A program made the translations under genes and the position numbers. Below, one piece after another: positions 25,793 through 35,690 of a stretch of DNA of 64,000 nt. The notes beneath the pieces were generated by a model that saw only the letters and a program-made list of their open reading frames with translations, was not told where the DNA came from and ran no database searches. Source of the stretch: Lactiplantibacillus pentosus (lineage in GTDB: Bacteria; Bacillota; Bacilli; Lactobacillales; Lactobacillaceae); assembly GCF_003641185.1 (NCBI RefSeq), contig NZ_CP032757.1, forward strand, positions 2,108,001-2,172,000, in the 5' to 3' direction. How positions within the stretch are numbered: the first letter of the stretch is position 1; the number at the start of each line of letters is the position of its first letter.

Positions 25793-27238
25793 CTAGCTTC
25801 TCATTCGTATCATTCGTTCAATAAACGCCGATAAATAATCACGTTTGAGAAATACGCCCAGAAAGATCATCAGAATCATGAAATACCTCAGCCAAAAATT
25901 CCAATACGCACTTAACAAGATGAATCCCAGTGTTAAAAAAATCACAGTAAATAATAATAATAGCTTAGCACTGTATGGGACGCTACCAATTTCTTTTCGA
26001 CAAATTCGATTCATGAAAATATAATGAAAGACTGCATACAGCATGTAACAAGCCAGCGTTGTATAGCCTGCCGCATAGTACCCAAAAAGTGGTATCAATA
26101 ACCAATTGAGCACCAAGTTCAACACCGCACCGAAGATACTAGCAACCATAATTAAAGTGGTCCGTTCGTAATAAAATTCAAATTTTGCAAATAAATCAAA
26201 AGCAAATATGAAAAAGACACTCATTGCCACTGGCGGTATGATCCAGGTGGCGCTGTAATAGGTGCTCGGTGCAAAGATGGCAACAACTTCCGGTGCAAAT
26301 GCAATTAAACAGATGTTTACCGTCGCAATTAGTATCAGTGCCCCATATGCGACACCTGCAATCTCTTCAATCCGCTTATCCTTAATTTTTTGGTAGATCC
26401 ACGGACTCAGTGTTTGTGACAAAGCAACATTAAACAATATCATAATCTGTGAAATCGAATAAGCCAAGCTATATATACCTGCACTTTTAGAATCTACCAT
26501 ATTGGCAATCATGATGCGATCGGCACTACTGAGCACAATTTGTGATAAATAATGTGGTACTAGGGGTAGATTAAACAGTAAAGCATGGCGCCAAAACCGT
26601 TTTGAGTAAAATCTTTTACCACGCGCCATTTGTATCAAAAACAAACCAGAATAGCCCAGTAGTTCAACCAACGCGAGCCCGACAAAACGTGCGGTAACTT
26701 TGTCTTGGGCATGAACAACAAGTAACACACCCACAATTGGTTTTGCAAATGAAACCAACAGTGTGACCAGTACTAAGGACTTATATTTGACAGCGACTCT
26801 TTGCTCACCAGCCCAAAAGTTAAATACCGATGAGGTCCAGACCATCAATAACATTGCTAACATCTGAGTAGTCGTTAACGAGAAAATGGCATTCCAGAAC
26901 TGATGAAAAATCAGATAGATAATCGTCCAGACCAAGACCAACAAAATTGTCAGCCCCTGCAACGCTGATGAATACTCACTGCGATTTTGATCAAATTTTA
27001 CCAAACCTTGTGTATAAGCACCGTAACACAGATTCAATGACACAATGATGGTCACGATCGTTAGCCAGGAAGATAACACGTTAAATTGACCATATTCTGA
27101 AGCAGACAGCAACCGTGTGAAGATGGGGGTTGCAATGATGGAAATCCCTTTCTCTAAGAAGGCACAGATCAGAAACCAAATTGAAGCCTTAATTTGAACA
27201 GGAAAAGATCGATATTTATTTTTGATACTGACTAACAT
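25793..27238 (-). CDS. cps4J: Capsule repeat-unit flippase (Wzx type)
   Basis: Moves undecaprenyl-linked repeat units across the membrane. The 481-residue polytopic protein has about 12-14 helices and the polysaccharide-synthesis N-terminus (FLICAFLEKGISIIATPIFTR). The start at 27238 has AGGAG 6 bases upstream; the longer frame (to 27331) has no SD and a non-family N-terminus. It is the last cps gene and sits after a 254-base gap, so it may have its own transcript or readthrough. The symbol follows the L. plantarum cps4 order I know. Confidence 0.9.
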   Translation of the reverse strand: MLVSIKNKYRSFPVQIKASIWFLICAFLEKGISIIATPIFTRLLSASEYGQFNVLSSWLTIVTIIVSLNLCYGAYTQGLVKFDQNRSEYSSALQGLTILLVLVWTIIYLIFHQFWNAIFSLTTTQMLAMLLMVWTSSVFNFWAGEQRVAVKYKSLVLVTLLVSFAKPIVGVLLVVHAQDKVTARFVGLALVELLGYSGLFLIQMARGKRFYSKRFWRHALLFNLPLVPHYLSQIVLSSADRIMIANMVDSKSAGIYSLAYSISQIMILFNVALSQTLSPWIYQKIKDKRIEEIAGVAYGALILIATVNICLIAFAPEVVAIFAPSTYYSATWIIPPVAMSVFFIFAFDLFAKFEFYYERTTLIMVASIFGAVLNLVLNWLLIPLFGYYAAGYTTLACYMLYAVFHYIFMNRICRKEIGSVPYSAKLLLLFTVIFLTLGFILLSAYWNFWLRYFMILMIFLGVFLKRDYLSAFIERMIRMRS

Positions 27239-27492
27239 AACTTCTCCTCTCTCATTAGGTCGCTGCGTTATGACCTTCTCTGACGGGCTAACTGACCTGC
27301 CACTGGTTTTGACCGGATCTTCGGCGAACATACTGCAGTTCGTCCGGACAGCCGCCCCTTTTGATCATCCTGACTAACCACAATCATTCGAATGTGATCT
27401 GGCATTCCAATCGAACCAACTAATATTGTGCGAACAAACAAGTTTCAATCTGCTGCTCACAAAACTAACACCGCGTAACTCGCAGCGACGTT

Positions 27493-28443
27493 TCACCGTA
27501 CGCGCTCACTTGCAAACCAAATGACCCTGAAGCTGAGATAATTGATGACAAACTGAAAATTGTTTTTAGTCGTAAACATCGCTTTGATAATTCGATAACA
27601 AGCATGGGCAATTTTCTTGTTTCTCAACGCGTACATTGCCAATTCAAAATGATACTGGCCACGATTGAACTTTTGGCGCATCGGCTCATCATTTATTTTG
27701 GCGAATAAATCATAGTCGTCAGATTTAAAGGTGTCGTGGCCGATACGTTTTCGTTGCGCATATAATTTCTGAATATATCGCGAAACAATGTAGGTCTTCC
27801 AAGCATTACTCGTCATGCTATTGTCACGCAAGCGATACTTCAAAACTTGCGCATTGATCGACCCAATTTTCAAACCACTGGCGAGCATCCGCAGCCAGAG
27901 ATCGTAGTCTTCTGCAGTTGGTAACAGTCGATATCCACCAACCTGTTCAATAGCTGACTTGCGCATCAACACAGTCGGGTGAATAATGGTCGACCCATAC
28001 GGCAACAATTTCGCAATCAGCCGTTCATCTTCCGGGATTATCGACTTTCCGCCAGTCACGATGCCATTTTCATCCATGTAAGCAATGTTTCCGGAGACCA
28101 AATCAAGGTGCCGTCGTTTGAGCTCGTCCAACTCCAGCTCCAGTCTCCTCGGTTCTGAAATGTCATCTGCGTCCATGCGAGCAATCAGTTCATTACTGGC
28201 TAACTCGATTGCCTTATTGAGGCTCGCCGCTAAACCGATATTTTCTCGGTTCAACACTAGCTTAATGATATCCGTCTGGTGATCGTAATCCTGCAGTAAT
28301 GCTTTCAAATCACTTTGATTGGGATCGTCGAGTACAATGATGAACTCAGTTGGTAAATAGGTTTGTCTCAAAATAGAACTAATCGCTTGCTGGACCTGTT
28401 CAGGCCGCTCGTTGTAAACGCTCATAACTACGCTGATTTCCAT
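27493..28443 (-). CDS. cps4I: Family 2 glycosyltransferase of the capsule cluster
   Basis: This GT-A fold transferase adds a sugar to the lipid-linked repeat unit. The 316-residue protein begins SVVMSVYNERPEQV and has the metal-binding ARMDADDIS motif and the later TAEDYDLWLRM acceptor-side motif. No membrane anchor is evident. It overlaps cps4H by 16 bases. Donor and acceptor sugars are unknown. Confidence 0.9.
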   Translation of the reverse strand: MEISVVMSVYNERPEQVQQAISSILRQTYLPTEFIIVLDDPNQSDLKALLQDYDHQTDIIKLVLNRENIGLAASLNKAIELASNELIARMDADDISEPRRLELELDELKRRHLDLVSGNIAYMDENGIVTGGKSIIPEDERLIAKLLPYGSTIIHPTVLMRKSAIEQVGGYRLLPTAEDYDLWLRMLASGLKIGSINAQVLKYRLRDNSMTSNAWKTYIVSRYIQKLYAQRKRIGHDTFKSDDYDLFAKINDEPMRQKFNRGQYHFELAMYALRNKKIAHACYRIIKAMFTTKNNFQFVINYLSFRVIWFASERVR

Positions 28444-29702
28444 GTTCTCTCCTCATTCTGTGGTTCGGTTGAAAATAAGTAACACATAAATATAATTGAT
28501 GTCAAAACAACACCGCTCCGAGCGACTTCACCCTTATAGTTCGCAATTATCAGGACGACAAAAAATGCTAGAAACAGCATGGACCCGCGAACTTTGACCT
28601 CAGCTTTTTGATGACAAGTGATTAAGTGGGCAATAATCGTGCTATAAAGAATGCCCATGTAAACTAGGCCACCCATAAACAGGTCGTTGATATAACCAAT
28701 ATCAGAAGTGCCAAACCAAATATTGCTGGTATTTCCACCATAAACGCGCACACCGTATCCAAATAGCCAGGACCACAGGCCGGTCGGAAATAGCAAAAAC
28801 GAGTCGGTCAATTGTTCATAATTTCCTTGCTTATTGCCCTCAAATACAAGTGCCAATGTATCCTCGAAGCCGCTAACGATCCAAGTATAGGTGTCTGGCT
28901 GGATAGCTTGTAAAAAAGACAGTCCTAAGAAGACAAATCCGATACTCATGGCAACTAACACACTGCCTTGTACGAATCCTTGAAAGCTAGCTGCCATTCG
29001 CTTTGCTAACATCAAGGCAAAACCAAACACTAACGTCACCAAACCAGTACGGCCATTCAGCACAATAATGAACACACAAAATGGTAGAAACCAATAATAT
29101 TTTTTATTAACATTTATGCCCAAATAAATCGCCATCAAGCCGATGATACTGTGATAGATGGGAGTAAAGAAAGTATAATCACTGCTAATCCCATATAAGC
29201 GTTCACCGTAAACAAACTGATTTTCAATGATACCTGCTGCCGTTCTCGCTAAAATCGCTGCTCTCAATCCTGAACTAACTAGCATGACCAACGCAAAGAA
29301 GCATTGGATCACAACTAGCCACAGCAACCAACCCAGAACTTGCTCGGCACTCATCTGGAAATATTTTCGCAAAACTTCCAACCATAACACCAGAGCAATA
29401 ACGTTGATGATAATTGCCGTATTTTGGATAATGCGGGGATCATTGTCAACTAGTAACGCTCTAAACGCAAAATACACCATTGATAATGAAACACCAATCA
29501 CAAAAATTTTCAGTCGATTCAGCGTCAGTCCGATTTCATAAGGAGAAAGAACCAGTACACAACTCATCATGATTCCAAGCGTCACAATCATTGGAAGATA
29601 AGTGTTAGCCCAAAAGTTTGGTTGATAAATTAAATAAAATCCGACCAGAAATAATAGCGGTTTCCAACACTTATTTTTCGCTTGACTACCGACTTCGATC
29701 AT
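28428..29702 (-). CDS. cps4H: Capsule polymerase (Wzy type)
   Basis: The 424-residue protein has about ten or more hydrophobic helices and a large central external loop, the pattern of Wzy/O-antigen-polymerase-like proteins that join repeat units on the outer membrane face. Sequence in such proteins is little conserved, so the call rests on topology and on its place between glycosyltransferases. It overlaps cps4G by 17 bases and cps4I by 16 bases, implying tight coupling. Confidence 0.82.
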   Translation of the reverse strand: MIEVGSQAKNKCWKPLLFLVGFYLIYQPNFWANTYLPMIVTLGIMMSCVLVLSPYEIGLTLNRLKIFVIGVSLSMVYFAFRALLVDNDPRIIQNTAIIINVIALVLWLEVLRKYFQMSAEQVLGWLLWLVVIQCFFALVMLVSSGLRAAILARTAAGIIENQFVYGERLYGISSDYTFFTPIYHSIIGLMAIYLGINVNKKYYWFLPFCVFIIVLNGRTGLVTLVFGFALMLAKRMAASFQGFVQGSVLVAMSIGFVFLGLSFLQAIQPDTYTWIVSGFEDTLALVFEGNKQGNYEQLTDSFLLFPTGLWSWLFGYGVRVYGGNTSNIWFGTSDIGYINDLFMGGLVYMGILYSTIIAHLITCHQKAEVKVRGSMLFLAFFVVLIIANYKGEVARSGVVLTSIIFMCYLFSTEPQNEERTWKSA

Positions 29703-30726
29703 CGCTCAGAACCTCTTGATAAACTCGCTGGATTTGGTCGACAAACCGGGATTTGTCGTAATAATGTAGATCAGCGTTCGCTAGTCTTAATTTGTTTTCG
29801 CAATAGAATTCCGCATCTGAAAAAAGACGGGTTAAGAATTCGATGAGTGCGTCTTCTTGCATATAGATAAAACCATTCACTTTCACGGCAGTCTGCGAGA
29901 TGCCACCTACAGGAGGTGCAATCGGAATCGCACCTAGCAGCGACGCCTCGACCATCGTCAGGCCAAACCCATCTGATTTTGAAGTCGACAGCACGACCTT
30001 GGCAGCCGCCATGTATTGATACGGATTGCTCTGAAAACCTAATAACTTAATTTGTGGCGTCGCCTGGATTAAGTGGCTAATTCGTTCCTTAAGAACGCCA
30101 TCGCCGATAATGCCAATTGTCAATTCAGGATTGGTCACTAGCAATTGTTGTGCAATTTCCACGAATTTTTCCGGATCTTTCACTTCTGCTAAACGACCAA
30201 CAAATAATAAATCAAACGTCTGTGCAAGTTTTGGGCCTGCCATCTTGACGATTCGCGCCATATCAATCCCATTTGGAACAATGGTGACATTTGATAATTG
30301 ATGCTGGTACCGATAGGATTCTTTCGCATAATCCGAAACATAGAGCACTCGCGCACTTTTTCGCCCAACGTACTTGAAAGCAATACTCTTCCAGTTGCGA
30401 CCCGTTTGCCACCGTGGTGCTTGGTGGATGTGGGTCACGATTGGGATGTGGTGAAACAACAGATTAACCAAGAAGCTGGCTTTGAAATCATGAGCATGAA
30501 TAATATCAGGATCAATGGCCTTCATGGTCCGCACAAACTCAAAAATTCGCTTTGGATTAAAAGTTCGATAGTCAATTTCTGCATCCGTCAGGCACGCTTG
30601 AATCGATCCAGCTGGCGAAAAGTACGTGAAGTCATAAGCCGTTTTTAAATTTTCACTGATATTAATGGCAACTTGTTCAGCACCACCTAGTTTGGAAGAA
30701 AATAAGACATGAACTACTTTAGTCAT
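29686..30726 (-). CDS. cps4G: Family 4 glycosyltransferase of the capsule cluster
   Basis: A 346-residue GT-B transferase. The N-terminal domain begins VVHVLFSSKLGGAEQVA; the C-terminal domain has the donor-site motifs LLFVGRLAEVKDPEKF and SDGFGLTMVEASLLG (GT4 EX7E type). The ATG at 30726 is preferred over the GTG codon just before it, as GGGA stands about 8 bases away. It lies 13-16 bases after cps4F. The linkage formed is unknown. Confidence 0.9.
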   Translation of the reverse strand: MTKVVHVLFSSKLGGAEQVAINISENLKTAYDFTYFSPAGSIQACLTDAEIDYRTFNPKRIFEFVRTMKAIDPDIIHAHDFKASFLVNLLFHHIPIVTHIHQAPRWQTGRNWKSIAFKYVGRKSARVLYVSDYAKESYRYQHQLSNVTIVPNGIDMARIVKMAGPKLAQTFDLLFVGRLAEVKDPEKFVEIAQQLLVTNPELTIGIIGDGVLKERISHLIQATPQIKLLGFQSNPYQYMAAAKVVLSTSKSDGFGLTMVEASLLGAIPIAPPVGGISQTAVKVNGFIYMQEDALIEFLTRLFSDAEFYCENKLRLANADLHYYDKSRFVDQIQRVYQEVLSDDRSR

Positions 30727-30742
30727 CACAAGGTCCCTTCAT

Positions 30743-31834
30743 TTAAGCCAAGCATTGCAAATAGCAAGCTTGAGTTTGTTCTAGCATCGCCTGTTCAGTA
30801 TATTGATGCTCGTAAATTCGATACGAATTACGTTTTAGCTGCGCCATTTGATTTGATTGGTAGAGTAAAATGATTTTTTCAGCGATTTGCTTGGGATCAT
30901 TATCGACTAAAAAGCCATTTTCATGGATTAATTCGTCAATACCACCAACGTGAGAAGCAATTATTGGTAGGCGCTGTGCCAATGCTTCCACTAAACTGAT
31001 GGGAAGTGCCTCGTAATCTGAGATTAAGACGGCAACATCGGACTGACGATAATATTGCTGAACATTATCCACGACACCCCGAAATTGCACCTTCGAACTC
31101 ACATTCAAACGCACTGCTAAATTTTTGCATTCTTGAAGCAGCGGCCCGTCGCCCAGTAGGTTACAGACAATTGGGACTTCTTCGGGTAGCTCCGACAACG
31201 CCCGAATTAGGATATCTTGTCGCTTGGGCGCATCAAAACGTGCCGCCATGGATAACACAAACGTTTCTCGACGTTCAGGCTTTAGCGGCGTGTCCAACGC
31301 CGTAACGCCATTATGAATCACACACCCCGGACGTCTCTTAGTAATCACCCCGTTTTGCACCCCCAGCTCATAATCAAACTGCGAGACGCAGATGTAATAG
31401 GTCGTTAAATGGCGCAATAGCTTCTCAATACTTTTCATTAACAGTTGCCGCTTCTTCCCGACCCCCGGTGTGAACCCCCATCCATGGACTGTGAATATGA
31501 CGTTAAAGCCCGACCCGGCTGTCGCTAACCGCCCAATCATTCCGGCCTTTGAGGAATGTAGATGGACAACATCCGGACGCTTACTTCGCAGTAACGTTCT
31601 TAAGGCATGAATGGCACTTAAATCGCGCATGGGCGCAATTTGACGTACTAAGCTGGAAATTGGCACAACGTCCACCGATGGAAAATCGGCACCGATTCTC
31701 GTACTTAGCCAACCCGTCTTGCCACAAACTAGGGTGACGGTATTGCCCAGTCGTACCTGCTGTTGGATCAAGCTATATAAATGGGCTTGCGCACCGCCCC
31801 AGGTGGCCTGCGTGATGACATAAACAATCTTCAT
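30743..31834 (-). CDS. cps4F: Family 4 glycosyltransferase of the capsule cluster
   Basis: A 363-residue GT-B enzyme with the N-terminal motif ITQATWGGAQAHLYSL, the HLHSSKAGMIGRLA acceptor-side motif and the donor-site block DYEALPISLVEALAQRLPI. It starts directly after the priming transferase stop (no gap). It probably adds the second sugar to the primed lipid. Sugar specificity is not readable. Confidence 0.9.
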   Translation of the reverse strand: MKIVYVITQATWGGAQAHLYSLIQQQVRLGNTVTLVCGKTGWLSTRIGADFPSVDVVPISSLVRQIAPMRDLSAIHALRTLLRSKRPDVVHLHSSKAGMIGRLATAGSGFNVIFTVHGWGFTPGVGKKRQLLMKSIEKLLRHLTTYYICVSQFDYELGVQNGVITKRRPGCVIHNGVTALDTPLKPERRETFVLSMAARFDAPKRQDILIRALSELPEEVPIVCNLLGDGPLLQECKNLAVRLNVSSKVQFRGVVDNVQQYYRQSDVAVLISDYEALPISLVEALAQRLPIIASHVGGIDELIHENGFLVDNDPKQIAEKIILLYQSNQMAQLKRNSYRIYEHQYTEQAMLEQTQACYLQCLA

Positions 31835-32500
31835 TTATCGTGCACCATCCCCAGTGAAAATCACCTTGACTGTCCCCAGCAACATCCGAATATCAAACCA
31901 GACTGAGAAGTGCTCAATATAGTAATTATCCAACTGGCACTTTTCTCCTGGCGTAATGTCATAGCCCCCATTGATTTGGGCATAGCCCGTAATGCCTGGA
32001 ATAATGCGCAATCGCTTAGGAAAATCAGGATGCTGTTGACTAAATTTTTCCGTTAATACCGGTCGTTCCGGGCGCGGGCCAACTAAGCTCATGTCGCCCT
32101 TTAAAACATGCCAAAACTGCGGTAATTCATCAATGCGGGTCTTGCGCATGAAACGGCCAATCGGTGTGATCCGCGGATCGTTTTTCCGGGCCCAGACCGC
32201 ACCCGTTTTTGCTTCCGCATCAAGATACATCGATCGAAGCTTGATCAGTTCAAAGCTCGTGCCCATCCAGCCGACGCGTTCCTGCTTGTAGAAGATCGGG
32301 CCATCCGACGTGAGTTTGATAATAATCGCGAACAATAAAATAATTGGTGCACTCAACACGGTTCCCACTAAGCCAACACTCAAATCAAAACAACGCTTTA
32401 ACCCTAGTCGCCAGCCCGTTATCGGATCACCAATCTGGGTCATAAATTTGTATTGGAATTCGTCATCCGCAGCTGCCTCATTCACTTCGACTTCATGCAT
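31835..32500 (-). CDS. cps4E: Priming undecaprenyl-phosphate sugar-phosphate transferase
   Basis: Starts each repeat unit by moving a sugar-1-phosphate onto undecaprenyl phosphate. The 221-residue protein has one membrane helix (about 33-60), then the bacterial sugar transferase block KQERVGWMG, KLRSMY, RKTRIDELPQFW and LVGPRPERP. It is the short form without the extra N-terminal helices of WbaP. It overlaps cps4D by 8 bases. L. plantarum Cps4E has been described as a GalNAc-type primer; that is recollection, not seen here. Confidence 0.93.
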   Translation of the reverse strand: MHEVEVNEAAADDEFQYKFMTQIGDPITGWRLGLKRCFDLSVGLVGTVLSAPIILLFAIIIKLTSDGPIFYKQERVGWMGTSFELIKLRSMYLDAEAKTGAVWARKNDPRITPIGRFMRKTRIDELPQFWHVLKGDMSLVGPRPERPVLTEKFSQQHPDFPKRLRIIPGITGYAQINGGYDITPGEKCQLDNYYIEHFSVWFDIRMLLGTVKVIFTGDGAR

Positions 32501-33428
32501 CCGCCCGTTCCCCTTCCCAATATTTAGTCAATCCTTTTCTTAACGGCCACTCAGTCGAATAGTTCAGCCGCGCCAACTTGCCAATGCTTGCCACGGAATG
32601 TGCGACTTCTCCACCGCGTTGTTCCGCTTGCTTGATTTCCAATGACTGGCCCGCAATCTCCTGATACATCTTAATAATGCCGTTCAAACTCGTTTCAGAA
32701 CCGTTGGCGATATTGATGACCTCGTGTTGGACCTGCTTTTCCGTAATTAGCCAAAGTGCCTGGATGACGTCTTGAATATAGACGAAGTCACGGGTCTGGC
32801 TACCATCGCCAAATAAGGTAAATGGTCGTTGATATTTCAAGCAATCCGTTAAAATTGATAAGACACCTGAATATGGTGAACTCGGATTTTGGCGTGGCCC
32901 ATACACGTTGAAGAACCGGACACAGACGGTCGGTAAGTCGTATAACTCACCGTATGCCAGCACAAACCGTTCCGTCGCATATTTATCAATCGCATAAGGT
33001 GAAACTGGTGCGACCCGGGAGTCCTCACGCTTAGGTAACTCTGGCAAATTGCCATAGACAGCCGCCGATGAGGTAAACAGAAATTGTTTGATTGGCAATT
33101 GAATCTTGCGAATGTATTCTAATAAATTAAATACGGCCGTATGATTGACGGCATGCGTTTCTGCTGGTCGTTCAATTGAATCCGCAACACTTGCGATAGC
33201 GGCCAAGAAATAAATGTAATCTGGTCGTTCGTCTGCAAGTAGTTGTTGCATAAATTCATCATTACAAACATCAGCGACATAAATCGTGACGTCCTCCCAA
33301 TGCTTGATGTTGCTGATGGCTCCCATCGATAAATCATCAACGACCACTACGTCAAAGCCAGCTTCTACCAAATGATCGACCAAGTGCGACCCAATGAAGC
33401 CCGCGCCCCCCGTTACTAATGCTTTCAT
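32493..33428 (-). CDS. cps4D: NAD-dependent sugar epimerase/dehydratase
   Basis: The 311-residue extended SDR makes a nucleotide-sugar precursor, probably by 4-epimerisation of a UDP-sugar. The NAD motif GGAGFIGSH (about 7-15), the TSSAAVYG strand and catalytic YAIDK (YxxxK) are intact. It resembles UDP-glucose or UDP-GlcNAc 4-epimerases; which one is not certain. It lies between the regulatory genes and the priming transferase. Confidence 0.9.
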   Translation of the reverse strand: MKALVTGGAGFIGSHLVDHLVEAGFDVVVVDDLSMGAISNIKHWEDVTIYVADVCNDEFMQQLLADERPDYIYFLAAIASVADSIERPAETHAVNHTAVFNLLEYIRKIQLPIKQFLFTSSAAVYGNLPELPKREDSRVAPVSPYAIDKYATERFVLAYGELYDLPTVCVRFFNVYGPRQNPSSPYSGVLSILTDCLKYQRPFTLFGDGSQTRDFVYIQDVIQALWLITEKQVQHEVINIANGSETSLNGIIKMYQEIAGQSLEIKQAEQRGGEVAHSVASIGKLARLNYSTEWPLRKGLTKYWEGERADA

Positions 33429-33443
33429 GATTAATTACCCCTC

Positions 33444-34214
33444 TCAAAATAGCCAAAATTTTCGTTGTCGACGCGGCTGCACGATTGCAGTCGCCATGAC
33501 TTTTTCCCCGTTCAATAAGTGCCGTGCGTTTGCTTCAAACCGTTCTACATAACTTTCATCCAAATGTGCGAGTGCTTGATAGCCCGCTCGCAATCTGAAG
33601 CTTCGCTGAGGCATCAGATGCGCATCCGACGCAATCACTTGCACCAACCCACATTTAATTAATTCCAGCGTTGTACATTTAACCTGATAACCGAAATCCC
33701 CTACTAAACTCCCCGCCGTTGCTTGTGCTAAACACCCCTGCTGTACTAAGTCATAAAGTCGCTCAGGGTGCGCAATCATTTCCGTATTGCGTTCCGGATG
33801 TGCGATTATCGGAACCGTCCCTCGTTGCAATAATTCGAACACGACTTGGGACAAATAATTGGGAACGTGCTCATGTGGCAGTTCCAACAACACATAACGC
33901 TGACCCGCATCAATCCCCAACAGCTGCTGCGGACTGGTCACTAAATCATCACTCAGATGAATCTCTTGACCGGCAAACACCGTTAACGGCACTTGTTGTC
34001 GCTCGAGTTCAGCTTGCAAAGTTGCAACTGCGGCAGTGACCACCGGACCTGGATTCTGATAATGCCGATCCAAATGGTGCGGCGTAGCAAGCACGTAACG
34101 AATACCATCGGCCACCGCCTGACGCGCCATCGTGACCGATTGCGCCAATGTCTGTGGCCCGTCATCCAGCCCCGGCAACAAATGGCAATGCAGATCAACG
34201 TAATCAGTTCGCAT
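33444..34214 (-). CDS. cps4C: PHP-type tyrosine-protein phosphatase (CpsB/Wzb)
   Basis: Dephosphorylates the capsule tyrosine kinase. About 256 residues of the PHP metal-dependent family, with the motifs YVDLHCHLLPGLDDGP, ATPHH and AHPERN visible. The start at 34214 gives the family N-terminus (MRTDYVDLHCH) and overlaps the cps4B stop. Further in-frame ATGs up to 34265 are possible, none with a clear SD, so translation is probably coupled to cps4B. Confidence 0.9.
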   Translation of the reverse strand: MRTDYVDLHCHLLPGLDDGPQTLAQSVTMARQAVADGIRYVLATPHHLDRHYQNPGPVVTAAVATLQAELERQQVPLTVFAGQEIHLSDDLVTSPQQLLGIDAGQRYVLLELPHEHVPNYLSQVVFELLQRGTVPIIAHPERNTEMIAHPERLYDLVQQGCLAQATAGSLVGDFGYQVKCTTLELIKCGLVQVIASDAHLMPQRSFRLRAGYQALAHLDESYVERFEANARHLLNGEKVMATAIVQPRRQRKFWLF

Positions 34215-34920
34215 CGTTGCCATAATAGCCATACCCATATCCGTGAGTTTTGACGTCGACGTCATTTAACACCGCCCCTAACAGTTGTGTATGAGCTTTC
34301 TTCAATGCCCCGACCGCTTGACGGACTGCCGTCTTTTCCACCCCGTTTTGGCGAACGACTAGCATCGTGCCGTCGACCTGCCCAGCTAGAATCCGAGCAT
34401 CTGTCACAGGCAGTACCGGTGGTGCATCCACGATCACCAGGTCTAACTTACGAGTCGCGACTGTCAAAAACTCAGTCATCTTGTCACTCGCTAGTAATTC
34501 AGCCGGATTAGGCGGTTTGGGGCCACTAGGCATCACGAACAAATGCGCTAGTACGGGATGAATGGCATCATTGACATCCTCAAGTTGTCCACTCAACCAT
34601 GAACTTAGCCCGCGTTGATTTGGCACTCCAAAGGTCTGATGGACGGTCGGTCGCCGCAAATCCGCATCAACCAATAAGACCTGTAACCCTTTTTTGGCAT
34701 ATTCGATCGCCAAGTTACCGGCCACCGTAGACTTGCCTTCCCCCTGAATGGCTGATGTAACCATCAACGTTTTCAATGGCTTTCCAACCATCGCGTAATT
34801 CAAATTGGTCCGAATCGTTTTAATCTGTTCCGTCACCACTGACATCGGTGCCGTGATCGTCGTCAATTGCACCCCCGACGTTTCAGCGGTTGTTTTTCGC
34901 TTTAATCGCTTTAATCCCAT
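34204..34920 (-). CDS. cps4B: Capsule BY-type tyrosine kinase
   Basis: An autophosphorylating tyrosine kinase that controls chain length with Cps4A. The 238-residue P-loop protein has Walker A SAIQGEGKST, Walker A' LLVDADLRRP and Walker B VIVDAPP, and ends in a Tyr-rich tail (HGYGYGYYGNDAN) that is the expected phosphorylation cluster. It starts 14 bases after cps4A. Confidence 0.95.
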   Translation of the reverse strand: MGLKRLKRKTTAETSGVQLTTITAPMSVVTEQIKTIRTNLNYAMVGKPLKTLMVTSAIQGEGKSTVAGNLAIEYAKKGLQVLLVDADLRRPTVHQTFGVPNQRGLSSWLSGQLEDVNDAIHPVLAHLFVMPSGPKPPNPAELLASDKMTEFLTVATRKLDLVIVDAPPVLPVTDARILAGQVDGTMLVVRQNGVEKTAVRQAVGALKKAHTQLLGAVLNDVDVKTHGYGYGYYGNDAN

Positions 34921-34934
34921 CTTAGTCCCCCTAA

Positions 34935-35690
34935 CTAAACGCGTTTGATGGCAGGTTTGGCCGCAGTCTGTGGTCGCTGCTTGGCGGCTAAGTTATCTGT
35001 CTTCGTGGCCACTACCGGCTGATGATTGACTAATCCTAAACTCGTGAGTTGTAAGTCATCAGTTAAAAATTCCAAGGTCTGTACCCGTCGATTCGTCAGG
35101 ATTCGAACACTGGCATAGACCAGGCCCAGCAGCAGTCCCATCACCAATCCCAGCAGAATATTGATCATTTTCTTCGGTGAAACCGGTGCATCAGGCGTCT
35201 CAGCCGGCGCAACGATCGTCACATTATTCACCTTGATAATCTGTTTGACCTGCGATTTAAACGTCGTGGCAATTTGATTGGCAATTACCGCACTGGCCGA
35301 CGCGTTATGATCACGGACGACGATTGAAAACACCTGTGAATTAGCCGTACTCGTGACACTCACCGCTTGCTTAAGCGTATTGACTGACCGGCGCAGTCCA
35401 TGCTCATCCATTAAATCTTGACGAGCCGGCTTTAAGACGACCGAATTAGTGATCAACTCTTTATAGGTGGTGATCATCTGCACATCGGCTTGTTGGCCCG
35501 TTAAATCAGTTCCCGCACTGCTGTGTTTGCGATTGACCAGAATTTGGACATTCGCTTGATACTGCGGTTTTACGACCCACAGCGTTACGACAGTCGCAAT
35601 CAGGCCGCCCAGCAATGTCAAACTCAACAAAACTTTCCAATAGTGCCGGACAAGTTTGACCATAAAATCAAACGTTATTATTTGCTCCAT
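34935..35690 (-). CDS. cps4A: Capsule chain-length determinant, kinase activator (Wzz-like)
   Basis: The 251-residue membrane protein has two helices (about 18-36 and 172-195) around an external Wzz-type domain, with the Pro-rich ETPDAPVSPKK motif just before the second helix. It partners the separate kinase Cps4B, as in Firmicutes CpsC/CpsD pairs. The start at 35690 has GGAG 8 bases upstream. It is the first gene of the capsule operon. Confidence 0.93.
   Translation of the reverse strand: MEQIITFDFMVKLVRHYWKVLLSLTLLGGLIATVVTLWVVKPQYQANVQILVNRKHSSAGTDLTGQQADVQMITTYKELITNSVVLKPARQDLMDEHGLRRSVNTLKQAVSVTSTANSQVFSIVVRDHNASASAVIANQIATTFKSQVKQIIKVNNVTIVAPAETPDAPVSPKKMINILLGLVMGLLLGLVYASVRILTNRRVQTLEFLTDDLQLTSLGLVNHQPVVATKTDNLAAKQRPQTAAKPAIKRV

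Noticed and set aside
27239..27492. Remnant gene between cps4I and cps4J
   Set aside because: The upstream extension of the flippase frame here lacks an SD and looks non-coding; no alternative frame is convincing.
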